A stretch of 64,000 nucleotides of DNA, taken from positions 1-64,000 of the forward strand of contig JAMWET010000516.1 of NCBI GenBank assembly GCA_024036415.1. The letters run 5' to 3'. This DNA comes from Prochilodus magdalenae. Lineage: Eukaryota; Chordata; Actinopteri; Characiformes; Prochilodontidae. Under the pieces are notes generated by a model. The model searched no databases. It was not told where the DNA came from and saw only the letters and a list, made by a program, of their open reading frames with translations. Shown one piece after another: positions 1-11,858 of this stretch. Position 1 is the first letter of the stretch, and each line of letters begins with the position of its first letter. Made by a program: the position numbers and the translations under genes.

Positions 1-149
1 GTCCGCCCTGATTAAAGGCTGCTTACATTTACATGATGCAATGTGTACATTGACTCTATATTAATGAAAGATGTTATCATCAACATAACTCTGTAAGAAC
101 TTAATTAACTTAACTTTAAGGGTCATGTTGATGTTCATTTGTGTACCAA

Positions 150-640
150 TGTCACGCTTCGGGGCTTTCCCAGATCGCGCCGCTTCACGGACTCCATCTT
201 CCCAGAGGCCATCGCGTGATGACGTCACACCTACATGTCGTCATTTACTGCCTGTATTTAAGATATCCACTCAAACACTCCGTCGTTGCGAAGTTTCCCA
301 AACACTATGTTTGCAGTCCCGAGCGTTCTAAGCCTCCTAGTCCACCCTGGTTTCTGACCTGACAGTTTTAGGTCCTGGCTTGTCTGATCTCCGTCCGTCC
401 TCACTAGTACCCCGACGACTATCTCTCTGGTTCTGCCCTTTAGCTTGTTTACTGACTCTGATTTCGCCTCCTTTCCCTTCAATGTTTGATCGTGTTTTGG
501 GTGATTGCGTCAACTGTTCGATTGTTAATAAAGCCTGTTCGACTTTTTGCACTGCGTCGCGATCGGTCTGGGTTTCCTCGTGTCTTCGTTGTTTTTTTTT
601 TTTTTATTTGCATTGACCACCCTTTTTTCTTCTGCCGTCA
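150..640 (+). mobile_element. LTR-like block in left palindrome arm
   Basis: The block starts TGTCACGCTTCGGGG, has a TATA-like TATTTAAG at about 258, an AATAAA at about 528, a T-rich pyrimidine stretch, and ends near GCCGTCA. This is the usual layout of a teleost Gypsy-type LTR (promoter, polyadenylation signal, TG...CA ends). No internal gag-pol sequence and no clear primer-binding site follow it, so it would be a solo or orphan LTR. Assignment is by composition and layout only. Confidence 0.35.
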
Positions 641-1329
641 CCAGCGCCTAACAGGTAAACAGGCACTTCATCGACTTCTGCCTTCAGACAAAGTGAAACT
701 AACATTTTTTTGAGTAAGTAAAAATCATCCATCAAACCGTCGCTTTTCTGAGAGAATATTGATTAAGCACTCGGTCAGAGAGTACGACTCAGCACTTGTT
801 GGTATAAGTCTTTCCTATTTTATACTTCTGTATATTTCTAATTACAGACGTTGTAGCAGGGGCACACTGAAAACAGAACACTATAAACGTGGCCAGGCCA
901 ACGGCACGTTTACTAGAAGTAATATTTAACAGAACCAGTGTTTACTAAAGTTTTCCATCATCCTAATCACTGCAGTACCGTGTTTCTTATCGTAGTTTTT
1001 TATGTTGAACAGTTGCTGAAAATTTCAGCTTTCTGTTCTGAAATAACCATCCATATAGTGGCAAAAAACATTTTCACGTTAGTGATCGATCAGCTGAAAC
1101 AAACTAAAAATCAAGTCTGGTTTTAAAAATGTCTTTTGTTTTGCAGGTTACTAATAAAAAACCGTTTCTAAACATGTAAGAAACTTGTTTTATTTGATAA
1201 ATTATATCGGCCTAAAAAATTTCAGTAGAAACTTTGACTGCGCCTAAGAATATGGTGGGTGCGTTAGACATACAGTTTATTGTAATTTCCAGACGCAGAA
1301 CATAGCTTAGCTTAAAATGAAGATACGCT
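641..1329. other. Arm segment without recognised element (left)
   Basis: AT-rich sequence mirrored at about 7860-8480 in the other arm. I see no coding signature: the short open frames have no recognisable motifs and are broken in the partner copy. Confidence 0.5.
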
Positions 1330-1870
1330 GCCTGTCAAAAGTTTAGAGACCCAACTCCTTTTATCAACACTCAGTGTCCACTGTATTAGCTCCACTGACG
1401 CATATAGGACACTATGTGGTTGTCACAAATTCAAGCTGTAGTCTACCCTGTCTCTCTGTATACTGTATTACCCTGTTCTTCAATGGTCAGCGACCATCAC
1501 AGGGACCACCACAGAGCAGGGTGGTATGTGAGTGGTGGATATTTCTCAGCACCACAGTGACACTTGACGTGGTGGTGGTGTGTTAGCGTGTGTGGGTGAT
1601 GGTGTGCGTGGATTAGGCACACAACAGTGCTGCTGCGACACCAACAGTGTCACTGCTGGACTGAGAATCAGTCCACCCAACCAAAACTATCCAGCCAGTG
1701 GGCGAGCGTTCCTGTGGAGATTGATGAAGGACTAGAGGATGACCATAAACACCATAATTATTCTGTTAATAATGCTGAGCAAAAGAACTGTCTGGTGTCC
1801 ATTAGTGGCTTCATAGCTGCCATTTTTGATGCTTTGAAAAGGACATGTTTATGCCCCCAGTCCATCTTCA
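1330..1870. repeat. Palindromic MITE-like repeat (left arm copy)
   Basis: Contains the phrases ACCACCACAGAGCAGG, GTGGTGGTGTGTTAG and ACTGCTGGACTGAGAATC, arranged partly as inverted repeats of each other. I recognise this as a very common dispersed non-autonomous repeat of ostariophysan fish. The class name is not certain. The open frame over 1627-1896 is a chance translation of it. Confidence 0.5.
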
Positions 1871-2264
1871 GTGATGATGGTCTTCAAAGAGAATGATTTT
1901 CTGTTGTATTATGATTTTGTCATATCCGAAATTATAAATGCCTCATAGTAGTGCTTAACTGGTTAAACTGGAACTTTCAGTAGTCAATATGTAAATAGGA
2001 TTTCCAAATAAGTCACACATTTGCCAAGTCCCTTTTTATTTGTGATAAGCCAGTGACAAAAGTGGATTCGACTAGGCCAGCTGGATCCATCTTACCACCA
2101 GCACTGACAAAAAAACTCACAAATAAAAATGCTTTTATTAGCTACTCAGTTAATCATATATCAAAGCTATCGTTTACTTTTGAGAGCTATTTGAGAATTA
2201 TTAGAGAATGCTCAGTGCTTCATTTCAGGACCCTTAGTTTGCAATCAGTAGCTAGGGGTCAATA

Positions 2265-2475
2265 TGTATAGGTTGCAACAGGCGGTAGCAATACAAATGT
2301 TTAGGTTGCAGCCGTAGCAGGACAATATGTATAGGTTGCAGGTGTAACAATACAATATGTTTAGGTTGCAGCTGGTAGCAATAAAATATGTATAGAGTTG
2401 CAGGTGTTGGGCAGAGACAATATGTTTAAGGTTGCAGGCGCGTAGTCAGGACAATATGTTTTAGGTTGCAGGCCT
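2265..2475. repeat. Minisatellite, left arm
   Basis: About seven irregular units of 28-33 bp built around CAATATGT(A/T)TAGGTTGCAG, with a variable spacer such as GTGTAACAATA. Mirrored at 6735-6960. The left copy carries more indels than the right. Confidence 0.8.
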
Positions 2476-3077
2476 GAATAGGGTTTTACATTATCACTCA
2501 TCTCAAACTCATCACCAAACTATTTGGTAACTACTCAAATAGAATACATATATGTCAGTGAACTGGCTTGATAAGGTTGGGCCACGGAGATGCAACTACT
2601 GTTACCGTAATGCCCTCCTTATTGTAGTTCCTAAGAAACCAGTTTATCCCCTGCAACTCAACAGAACACAGTTTATATCAAACACTACAAAGACCTCCTA
2701 TCACTCCAGTTCTAAAAGAGCTGCACTGGTTATGTCTAATAGAATAGTTTAAAGTTCTGCTACATTGTAAAATTTGAAAAAAAGTTAAGAAAACTCAGCT
2801 TACTTGACTAAATTTTTGAGTGTTGTGGCCAACTTTTATATATAACTCTGGACACTTTACCTTAAGATCAATATATGCACATGTTTATTATGTTTATTCA
2901 GTCATTATCTGCTGATATCTGCGTCCCTTGCACATCTGTGCACATGTATGTATTATTATTGCGCTGCCTTTTTTTCTCTGCGAGGTTAACATGTTTTTCT
3001 GCGAGCCTACAGTTTTACATTTTGTAATTTTTTTGTACATCGCTTGTATATATTTTTGTTCCTTTTTGCAAAGTGAG
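2476..3077. other. Arm segment without recognised element
   Basis: AT-rich sequence between minisatellite and Tc1, mirrored at about 6116-6734. Small open frames (2552-2752 and the mirrored 6456-6656) read alike only because the DNA is duplicated; no protein motif is visible. Confidence 0.45.
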
Positions 3078-4475
3078 ATATACAGTGGTGTGAAAGTGTT
3101 TGCCCCTTCATGATTTCTTATTTTTTTGCATGTTTGTCTTTTTAATGTTTCAGATAATCAAACTAATTTAAATATTAGCCATAGACAACACAAGTAAACA
3201 CAAAATGCAGTTTTTAAATGAAGGTTTTTATTATTAAGGGAGAAAAAAATCAAAACCTAAATGGCCCTTTGTGAAAAAGTGTTTACCATAACTTAACAAA
3301 ACTTAACTTTAACTTTATCTCACCTGAGTTTAATTTCTCTAGCCACACCCAGGCCTGATTACTGCCGTACCTGTTCTCAATCAAGAAATCACTTAAATAG
3401 GACCTGCCTGACAAAGCCAAGTAGACCAACAGATACTCAAAAGCTAGACATCATGCCAAGATCCAAAGAAATTCAGAAACAAATGAGAAAGTAATTGAGA
3501 TCTATCAGTCTGGAAAAAGTTTATAAAGCCAATTTTTAAAGTTTTGCGGACTCAGCGAACCACAGTGAGAGGCAATTATTCACAAAGGGCGTGGTTGGAT
3601 TTAACCAAAATTACCTCAAGAGCGCAGCGAGACTCATCCAAGAGGTCACACAAAGATGCACAACAACATCCAAAGAACTGCAGGCCTCACTTGACTCAGT
3701 TGAGGTCAGCGTTCATGACTCCAAGGTCTCACCGCTCATCTCAATTTTGCCCAGAAAACCCCATCTTTGATGATGCCCAAAAAGTTTAACTTTTTGAAAG
3801 ATGTGTGTCCCATTACATCTGGCGTAACACCGCATTTCAGAAAAAGAACATCATCCCTACAGTAAAGTATGGTGGTGGTAGTGTGATGGTCTGGCGCTGT
3901 GGTGCTGCTTCAGGACCTGGAAGCCTTGCTGTGATGAATGGAACCATGAATTCCGCTGTCTACCAAAAGATCCTGAAGGAGTATGTCTGGCCATCCTGTT
4001 CGTGACCTCAAGCTGAAACGAACTTGGGTTCTGCAGGCAGGACAGTGATCCAAAACACACCAGGCAGGTCCACCTCTGAATGGATGAAGAAAAACAAAGT
4101 GAAGACTTTGGAGTGGCCTAGTCCAAGTCCTGACACCTGAATCCTATTGAGATACTGTGGGCATGACCTTAAAAAGGCATGCTCAACAAGAAAAAAAATT
4201 CATGAAAAAAAGAAAAACGAACACCCTCCAGTGTGGCTGAATTACAACAATTCTGCAAAGATTAGTGGGCCGCCAAAGTGGGGGACCGAGTCCCAAGCTC
4301 TCCTTGAGCAAGCCAGACGGCAACAGTGGCGAGGAAAAACTCTCGAGAGGAACCAGACTCAAACACTTTTTTCAGACAGGGCCATGTAGGTTTGGATGTT
4401 TTCTCTCGCTTAATAATAAAAACCTCCATTTAAAAAAAGCATTTTGTGTTTTACTGTGTTGTCTTGACTAATATT
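3078..4475 (+). mobile_element. Decayed Tc1-like transposon (left arm)
   Basis: The terminal inverted repeat starts CAGTGGTGTGAAAGTGTTTG and reappears inverted at 4380-4475 in its inner part. Between them is a plus-strand Tc1 transposase relic in several frames: an HTH-region piece at 3544-3790, then a catalytic-region piece at 3805-4005 with KYGGGSVMVWRCGAASGPG and GTMNSAVYQKILKE, then a frameshifted QSPDLNPIE-like segment near 4115-4150. Tc1 transposases catalyse cut-and-paste integration at TA with a DDE triad. Here the frames are broken, so it is dead. A LINE-tail fragment replaces the last part of the gene at about 4270-4350. Confidence 0.88.
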
Positions 4476-4524
4476 TAAATTCTATATGTTTACATACCTG
4501 ATACTGTGATATTACTGAACGTCC

Positions 4525-4643
4525 AGGTATTTAGATATTTTTGGTTGTATTGTTATTTCGGTCATGTCTTAATTCTATTAATTTAATGCTATAGAATTAG
4601 ACATGACCGAAATAACAATACAACCAAAAATATCTAAATACCT
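4525..4643. repeat. Central hairpin of the 9-kb palindrome
   Basis: Arms 4525-4578 and 4591-4643 are reverse complements over about 53 bp with a single one-base bulge; the loop is 12 nt (4579-4590, TAATTTAATGCT). This is the symmetry axis of the whole palindrome and is far better matched than the outer arms. Confidence 0.95.
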
Positions 4644-4669
4644 ACGCTTCAGTAATCACAGTACAGGTA

Positions 4670-6115
4670 TGTAAAATATTAGAATTTAAATATTAGTCAA
4701 AGACAACACAAGTAAACACAAAATGCAGTTTTTAAATAAAGGTTTTTATTATTAAGTGGGAAAAACATCCAAACCTACATGGCCCTGTCTGAAAAAGTGT
4801 TTGAGTCTGGTTCCTCTCGAGAGTTTTTCCTCGCCACTGTTGCCTCTGGCTTGCCTCAAGGGAGCTTGGACTCGGTCCCCCACTTTGGCCCAACTAATCT
4901 TTGCAGAATTGTTGTAATTCAGCCACACCCCGGCCAAGCCCCGCCCCTACCCCCACTGGAGGGTTTTCGAGGCATGAACGGTCCTTTTTAAGGTCATGCC
5001 ACAGTAATCTCAATAGGATGTCATGTCAGGACTTGGACTAGGCCACTCCAAAGTCTTCACTTTGTTTTTTCATTCAGCCATTCAGAGGTGGACCTGCTGG
5101 TTGTGTTTTGGATCACTGTCCTGCTGACAGAACCCAAGGTCGTTTTCAGCTTGAGGTCACGAACAGATGGCCAGACATACTGACTTCAGGATCTTTTGGT
5201 GAAAAGACAGCTGCGAATTCATGGTTCCTTTTATCACAGCAAGTCTTCCAGGTCCTGAAGCAGAAAAACAGCCCCAGACCATCACACTACAACCACCTTA
5301 CTTTACTGTAGGTATGATGTTCTATTTCTGAAATGCGGTGTTACTTTTACGCCAGATATAATGGGACACATATCTTTCAAAAAGTTAAACTTTTGTTTTT
5401 TTTGGCAGTCTATCAAGATGTTTTCTGGCAAAATTGAGATGAGCGACCGGTGAGACCTTGGAGTCATGAACGCTGACCTCAACTGAGGCAAGGAGGCCTG
5501 CAGTTCTTTTGATGTTTGTTGGCATCTTTTTGTGACCTCTTGGATGAGTCATCGGCTGCGCTCTTGAGGGTAATTTTGGTTAACCAACCACGCCCTTTGT
5601 TGAATAAATGGTGCTCTCACTGTGGTTCGCTGGAGTCCCAAAACTTTAAAAATTGGCTTTATAAACTTTTTCCAGACTGATAGATCTCAATTACTTTCTC
5701 ATTTGTTTCTGAATTTCTTTGGATCTTGGCATGATGTCTAGCTTTTGAGTATCTGTTGGTCTACTTGGCTTTGTCAGGCAGGTCCTATTTAAGGGATGTC
5801 TTGATTGAGAAACAGGTACGGCGTAATTCAGGCCTGGGTGTGGCTAGTAGAGAAATTAAACTCAGATGAGATAAAGTTAAAGTTAAGGTTTTGTTTAAGT
5901 TATGGTAAACACTTTTTTCACAAAGGGTGCCATTCTTTAGGTTTTGATTTTTTCTCCCTTAATAATAAAAAACCTCATTTAAAAACTGCATTTTTGTGTT
6001 TACTTGTGTTGTCTATGGCTAATATTTAAATTAGTTTGATTATCTGAAACATTAAAAAGACAAACATGCAAAAAAATAAGAAATCATGAAGGGGCAAACA
6101 CTTTCACACCACTGT
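4670..6115 (-). mobile_element. Decayed Tc1-like transposon (right arm)
   Basis: Mirror of the left-arm Tc1. The outer terminal repeat, read on the minus strand, ends at about 6115. The reverse strand shows the same transposase segments with separate frameshifts: DNA-binding part at about 5510-5680 and catalytic part at about 5100-5310. Both copies carry the same LINE-tail replacement (here about 4800-4880), so element and nested fragment predate the inverted duplication. Confidence 0.88.
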
Positions 6116-6734
6116 ATATCTCACTTTGCAAAAAGGAACAAAAATATATACAAGCGATGTACAAAAAAATTACAAAATGTAAAACTGTAGGCTCGCAGAA
6201 AAACATGTTAACCCCCCCTCGCAGGTAAAAAAAAAGGCAGCGCAATAATAATACATACATGTTGCACAGATGTGCAAGGGACGCAGATATCACAGATAAT
6301 GACTGAATAATAAACATAATACAAACTGTGCATATATTGATCTTAAGGTAAAGTGTCCAGAGTTATATATAAAAGTTGGCCACAACACTCAAAAATTTAG
6401 TCAAGTAAGCTGAGTTTTCTTAACTTTTTTTCAAATTTTACAATGTAGCAGAACTTTAAACTATTCTATTAGACATAACCAGTGCAGCTCTTTTAGAACT
6501 GGAGTGATAGGAGGTCTTTGTAGTGTTTGATATAAACTGTGTTCTGTTGAGTTGCAGGGGATAAACTGGTTTCTTAGGAACTCCAATAAGGAGGGCATTA
6601 CGGTAACAGTAGTTGCATCTCCGTGGCCCAACCTTATCAAGCCAGTTCACTGACATATATGTATTCTATTTGAGTAGTTACCAAATAGTTTGGTGATGAG
6701 TTTGAGATGAGTGATAATGTAAAACCCTATTCAG

Positions 6735-6960
6735 GCCTGCAACCTAAACATATTGTCCTGCTACCGCCTGCAACCTAAACATATTGTCCTGCCAACACCT
6801 GCAACCTATACATATTTTATTGCTACCAGCTGCAACCTAAACATATTGTATTGTTACCACCTGCAACCTATACATATTGTCCTGCTACCGGCTGCAACCT
6901 AAACATATTGTATTGCTACCGCCTGCAACCTATACATATTGCCCTGCTACTGATTGCAAA
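6735..6960. repeat. Minisatellite, right arm
   Basis: About seven fairly regular units of roughly 32 bp on the pattern CTGCAACCTAAACATATTG followed by TCCTGCTACCG, alternating TAAACATA and TATACATA. Reverse complement of the 2265-2475 array. Confidence 0.85.
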
Positions 6961-7289
6961 CTAAGGGTCCTGAAATGAAGCACTGAGCATTCTCTAATAA
7001 TTCTCAAATAGCTCTCAAAAGTAAACGATAGCTTTGATATATGATTAACTGAGTAGCTAATAAAAGCATTTTTATTTGTGAGTTTTTTTGTCAGTGCTGG
7101 TGGTAAGATGGATCCAGCTGGCCTAGTCGAATCCACTTTTGTCACTGGCTTATCACAAATAAAAAGGGACTTGCAAAATGTGTGACTTATTTGAAATCCT
7201 ATTTACATATTGACTACTGAAAGTTCCAGTTTAACCAGTAAGCACTACTATGAGGCATTTAATTTCGGATATGACAAAATCATACCACA

Positions 7290-7850
7290 GAAAAACATTC
7301 TCTTTCAAGACCATCATCACTGAAGATGGACTGGGGGCATAAACATGTCCTGTTCAAAGCATCAAAAATGGCAGCTCTGAAGCCACTACTGGACACCAGA
7401 CAGTTCTTTTGCTCAGCATTATTAACAGAATAATTATGGTGTTTATGGTCATCCTCTAGTCCTTCATCAATCTCCACAGGACGCTGCCCACTGGCTGGAT
7501 AGTTTTGGTTGGTGGACGATTCTCAGTCCAGCAGTGACACTGTGGTGTCCAGCAGCACTGTTGTGTCTAATCCACTCACACCATCACCACACACGCTAAC
7601 ACACCACCACCACGTCAGTGTCACTGTGGTGCTGAGAATAATCCACCACTCACATACCACCTGCTCTGTGGTGGTCCTGTGAAGGTCCTGACCATTGAAG
7701 AACAGGGTAATACAGTATACAGAGAAACAGGTAGACTACAGGCTTGAATTGTACAACCACATAGTGTCCTATATGGTCAGTGGAGCTAATACAGTGGACA
7801 CTGAGTGTTGATACAAGGAGGTGGGTCTCTAAACTTTTGACAGGCAGCGT
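7290..7850. repeat. Palindromic MITE-like repeat (right arm copy)
   Basis: Mirror of 1330-1870. It preserves CAGTCCAGCAGTGACACTG and CACCACCACGTCAGTGTCAC, closer to the common fish form than the left copy. Confidence 0.5.
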
Positions 7851-8484
7851 ATCTTCATTTTAAGCTAAGCTATGTCTGCGTCAGGAAATGCATAACTGTA
7901 TGTCTAACGCACCCACAATAGCTTTAGGCCAAGTAAAAGTTTCTACTGAAATTTGGCCGATATATTTATAAAATAAAACAAGTTTCTTACATGTTAGAAC
8001 GGTTATTTATAGTAAACTGCAACAAAAGACATTTTTAAACATACTTGATTTTAGTTTGTTCACTGATAGATCACTAACGTGAAAATGTTTTGCCACTATT
8101 GGTGGTTATTTCAGAAACAGAAAGCTGAATTTTCAGCAAATGTTCAACATAAAACTAAGATAAGAACACGGTACTGCAGTGATTAGATGATGGAAACTGA
8201 GTAAAAACTGGTTCTGTTAATATTACTTCTGTAAACGTGCCGTTGGCCTGGCCACGTTATAGTTTCTGTTCAGTTCCCCTGCTACACGTCTGTATATGAA
8301 ATATACAGAAGTATAAAATAGGAAAGAACTTACCAACAAGTGCTGAGTGTACTCCTACGAGTGCTTAATCAATATTCTCTCAGAAAAGCGACGGTTTGAT
8401 GGATGATTTTTATTACCAAAAACTGTTAGTTTCACTTTGTCTGAAGGCAGAAGTCAGGAAGTGCCTGTTTCCTGTTAGGCGCTG

Positions 8485-8932
8485 GTGACGCAGAAGAAAA
8501 AAGGGTCTGTCAATGACAAAGAACCCAGACCGACGCGCGCAGTGCAAAAAGTCGAACAGGCTTTATTAAACAATCGAACAGTTGACCAAAGCACCAAAAC
8601 ACGATCAAACATGAAGGGAAGGAGCGAAATCAGAGTCAGTAAACAAGCTAAAGGGCAGAACCAGGAGAGATAGTCAGCGGGTAATAGTGAGGACGAACGG
8701 AGATCAGAAAGCCAGGACCTAAACTGTCAGGTCAGAACCAGGGTGGACTAGGAGCTTAGAACGCTCGGGACTGCAAACATAGGGTTTGGGAAAACTTCGC
8801 AACGACGGAGTGTTTGAGTGAATCTTAAATACAGGCAGTAAATGGACATGTAGGTGTGACGTCATCAAGCGATGCCCTCTGGGAAGTGGAGTCCAGTGAA
8901 GCGGCGGAGCTGGGAAAGCCCAGAAGCGTGAC
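8485..8932 (-). mobile_element. LTR-like block in right palindrome arm
   Basis: Reverse complement of 150-640: on the minus strand it starts TGTCACGCTTCTGGGC and keeps the TATTTAAG and AATAAA signals. Together the two blocks face inward from both ends of the palindrome. Confidence 0.35.
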
Positions 8933-9085
8933 ATTGTACACAAATGAACATCAACATGAACTTAAATTAAGTTAATTAAGTTCTTACAGAGTTATGTTGA
9001 TATAACATATTTCATTAATATAGAGTCAATGTACACATTTGCATCATGTAAATTGTAAGCAGCCTTTAATTCAGTGGGCGGACAC

Positions 9086-9559
9086 CACTTTCTGTAAATC
9101 AATTTGTCCAGCTTATGCATCTGGATTCATAAACATTCATACATTCCACTTTAACTGAGGTGTTGCTCTTCTTATCTGGCTGCATCTGTGGTGTTTGTAG
9201 TCATAGGAAATGAATAGAATAAATCAAAATTCTACAGAGGGGTCCTCCGACCTGGCCACTGAGCCATGTAAACCATTTACTCCTGCCTCCTGCCACATGA
9301 AGCCTCCTTTAAATTTAGAGGAATAAGAATGCCTATATGGAACAGAGCTATAAACAATCAATATTTCTCAATCAATATAATCAATATGTGTTAATACTGA
9401 TAAACTTAAGCACCTGATCAACTATGAATATGATTATTCATTTTACCAGCTGCTCTAGGTCCATTTAAACTGGCTGCCCCGGATTTCCTTACACTTTCAA
9501 ATACTAATTTAATGAGAGATGTGTATCCATATTGTCCAATATTCCCATCTAATCAACAT
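9086..9559. other. Unassigned AT-rich DNA
   Basis: Starts where palindrome homology stops (after GGGCGGAC). No open frame with recognisable motif, no tandem repeat. Confidence 0.5.
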
Positions 9560-10102
9560 TTTAAATTCAATATTTAATCAATAATTAATGTTAATTTATT
9601 GCTTTTTTCATTACACTACCTTGACATTTCACTGGCACAGACTCCAATAGAGCAATATATAATGTTCCAGTGGTCCATTCCACCTCTGTTCTATATATCA
9701 CTCACTGCACTATTTGTCCTCGAGTGTTCAATATATATTCTTCTATGCAAAAAAAACCCCCTAATAATAATAAACCTTTTCATGTGCAATAATTATCTCA
9801 ATAAGCTATCCAAAGAATGTGCAATAACTAACCGCTACCTCACCTGTCTATTGTATGTTTAGAATATACAGTTTTTATAGTCATTTATTATATTTAAATA
9901 GTGTTTAGGCAATGTGTATATATGTATATTTTTGTTTTATTTCATTTTATTTTTAATTTTTCCTTCTGTCTCTCTCTTCATTTTTGCATTTTATATATTT
10001 TAGTCATATGTTTAATTATTTGGAGTGTAAAGTGCCGTCGGATTGCTGCTCAATTTCGTTGTAAACTGTGCAATGACAATAAAGGCATCTTATCTTATTA
10101 GT
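9560..10102 (+). mobile_element. LINE 3' tail fragment
   Basis: Ends with GCAATGACAATAAAGGCATC followed by a short TCTTA repeat. This type of 3' terminus, an AATAAA plus a short-period microsatellite tail, is typical of L2/CR1-like non-LTR retrotransposons in fish. No reverse-transcriptase coding remains in this copy; open frames here are low-complexity. Confidence 0.45.
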
Positions 10103-10868
10103 ATTAGTGCAGAGCTATAACTAAACCTTGACTGAGAGATGAGACCATCACAGACTAGTTGTTGAATGATGTGTGTGCGTCAGGGCCACTGCACACCTAT
10201 AGACCTAATTCAGACACATATTCAGTCACCTAGACTTGGCCTGGTCGTTTAAGAGCCCACTGAGAGAGACCTGAGTTGGGCGTGCATGTCAGCTCACGGG
10301 TGTTTTCCCCAGAGTTCAACAGAGTTTCAGAAAGTTTCTCCCTTCAGTTCGTCTCTGTGACTTCTTCAAAACTCAAGGCGGGGCCTTGTGTGATTTGTGG
10401 TGCCCTACACTACTTAGGTAATGAACATACAGAATCAACCAGCTCCACAAACACACATACACACACACACAGATTTGTCTTACATCACTTGTGAGGACTT
10501 CCAGTGAGTTCAACAGATTTTTGTATTATTGTGGTAATGCTATGGTAATGCTACACATGCACCCAAACATAATCTTAACCTACAATCCTAAACCTAACCC
10601 TTTCATAACCTCACTGTCCAAATCTACACCTAATGCTAATCTGAATCCTAATTAGAGCCCAAAAGATAAAATATAGCTTGTATTATTTTCTTTACATTTT
10701 CAACCATGTTTCAAACATTATTTAAAATAAATGACACAGTTTGTCACGTATGTATATTCCTTGGCTTAATCTTCAATATGAGTGCGATTGCAACATACAA
10801 TTCTGCAAAGATGATATGTGGTTTATGTGGCAGTAAACATCAAACTTCAGTGGTACTAGAGATATATG
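10103..10868. other. Unassigned DNA with short CA repeat
   Basis: A (CA)n stretch lies at about 10449-10470 and a run of CCTAAACCTAACCC-like words at about 10565-10635. No gene seen. Confidence 0.4.
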
Positions 10869-10869
10869 A

Positions 10870-11425
10870 GTGTGCCACGCAGCTGGGTCTCTCCGGCTAC
10901 CCTGCTTTTTAGAGCTCCACTTCCCAGAGGGCTACACTCGATGATGTCACTTCCACATGTTCCCAGTCTGAAACTCTGATTGGCTCTAAATCACCTGGGT
11001 TTTCACGCAGCTGCTGTCAAATACTGCCTGTATTCAAGCCCCAGGTTTCCATGTGTTCATTGTGAAGCTTTGCCAAACCTCGTTTGGAATTCTGAGCATT
11101 TTTCCTGGTTTGTTATCTTTCTGGTTTTGACTGTTTTCGAATTTGACTACCCTTTTGCTACTTTACATTCTGGCCTTAACTCTTTCTCTCTGGATTCCGA
11201 CCTTTGCTTCCTATTTAGACTCTCCCTCTCGTCTCGCCTTTCTAATCTGTTTCACTCCACTGCCTGCTCCTATTGGTTCTAACCTGTTCCTGTCCCTGAC
11301 TCTGGTTTTGCCAATTTCTACATGATAAATTGTATACTGCGGCTTGTTGGATTACACGTTTGTATAGTAAAACCACTCTGGCTTTTAGCTCTGCACACCT
11401 TGATCCGAAGTCTTTTGTCCTGACA
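10870..11425 (+). mobile_element. Possible solo LTR (Gypsy-type)
   Basis: About 555 bp from TGTGCCACGCAG to TTTGTCCTGACA, with a CCTGTATTCAAG box near 11027, pyrimidine-rich middle and GCTCTGCACACCTTGATCC near the end. The layout matches fish Gypsy LTRs. A clean 5-bp target duplication is not visible, so the ends are uncertain. Confidence 0.4.
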
Positions 11426-11559
11426 AGATGTAATAGAATAAAACTGTTAGTGTTGTGCAAATATTACCCCAAATACCTCAAGCTAATTCAAATATCTAAT
11501 TTTCACATTATTAAAGCATTTAATAACAAGGTTACCATATGTAATGTAATGTTTTAGTT

Positions 11560-11760
11560 TATGTGTATTTTACTGCTGGTAAGTACAGTCAAAAGTACTT
11601 ACAAATAATGTGCAGTTATTTTAAGTAGTAACTGCATATACTCGAGTAAACACATACTTCAGTAAAGTACTGCTGGATTTATTTACTGTTTAGTATTTTC
11701 TAAAAGTAATACTTTTACTTAAGTACATTATATTATAGTAGTCTACTTTTACTCATGTTT
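11560..11760. repeat. TACTTTTACT-rich dispersed repeat
   Basis: Repeated words AAGTACTTAC, AAGTAATACTTTTACTTAAG and CTACTTTTACTC, the composition of a common fish non-autonomous DNA transposon. Ends not defined. Confidence 0.3.
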
Positions 11761-11818
11761 CAGCCATTGACATGTAGTTTCTGTTTACTTTTTTGTGTTT
11801 AATTTCATCCTGTATTTT

Positions 11819-11858
11819 ATATTGTATTGTACATATCTATATATGTACAATACAATAT
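11819..11858. repeat. Perfect 18-bp hairpin
   Basis: Arms ATATTGTATTGTACATAT (11819-11836) and its exact reverse complement (11841-11858) with a 4-nt loop CTAT. AT-rich; could be a fold-back centre. Confidence 0.85.

Larger units (their letters stand above)
1..9085. repeat. Giant 9-kb palindrome (two ~4.5-kb inverted arms)
   Basis: The sequence from the first base to about 4578 reappears in reverse complement from 4591 to about 9085. Matching landmarks are the outer GTCCGCC/GGCGGAC ends, the LTR-like blocks (150-640 and 8485-8932), the MITE-like blocks (1330-1870 and 7290-7850), the minisatellites (2265-2475 and 6735-6960) and the Tc1 copies (3078-4475 and 4670-6115). The arms differ by many substitutions and small indels, with about 80 bp net length difference, so this is an aged inverted duplication, not a simple fold-back assembly error. 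The left arm may continue before the window. No intact gene lies inside; the short open frames are not conserved in kind between the arms. Confidence 0.9.

Noticed and set aside
125..713. Small ORFs at the palindrome ends as genes
   Set aside because: They overlap the LTR-like block on both strands, have no motifs and are disrupted in the other arm.
1..9085. Palindrome as an assembly artefact
   Set aside because: The arms differ by numerous substitutions and indels, which a duplicated read would not; still worth long-read confirmation.
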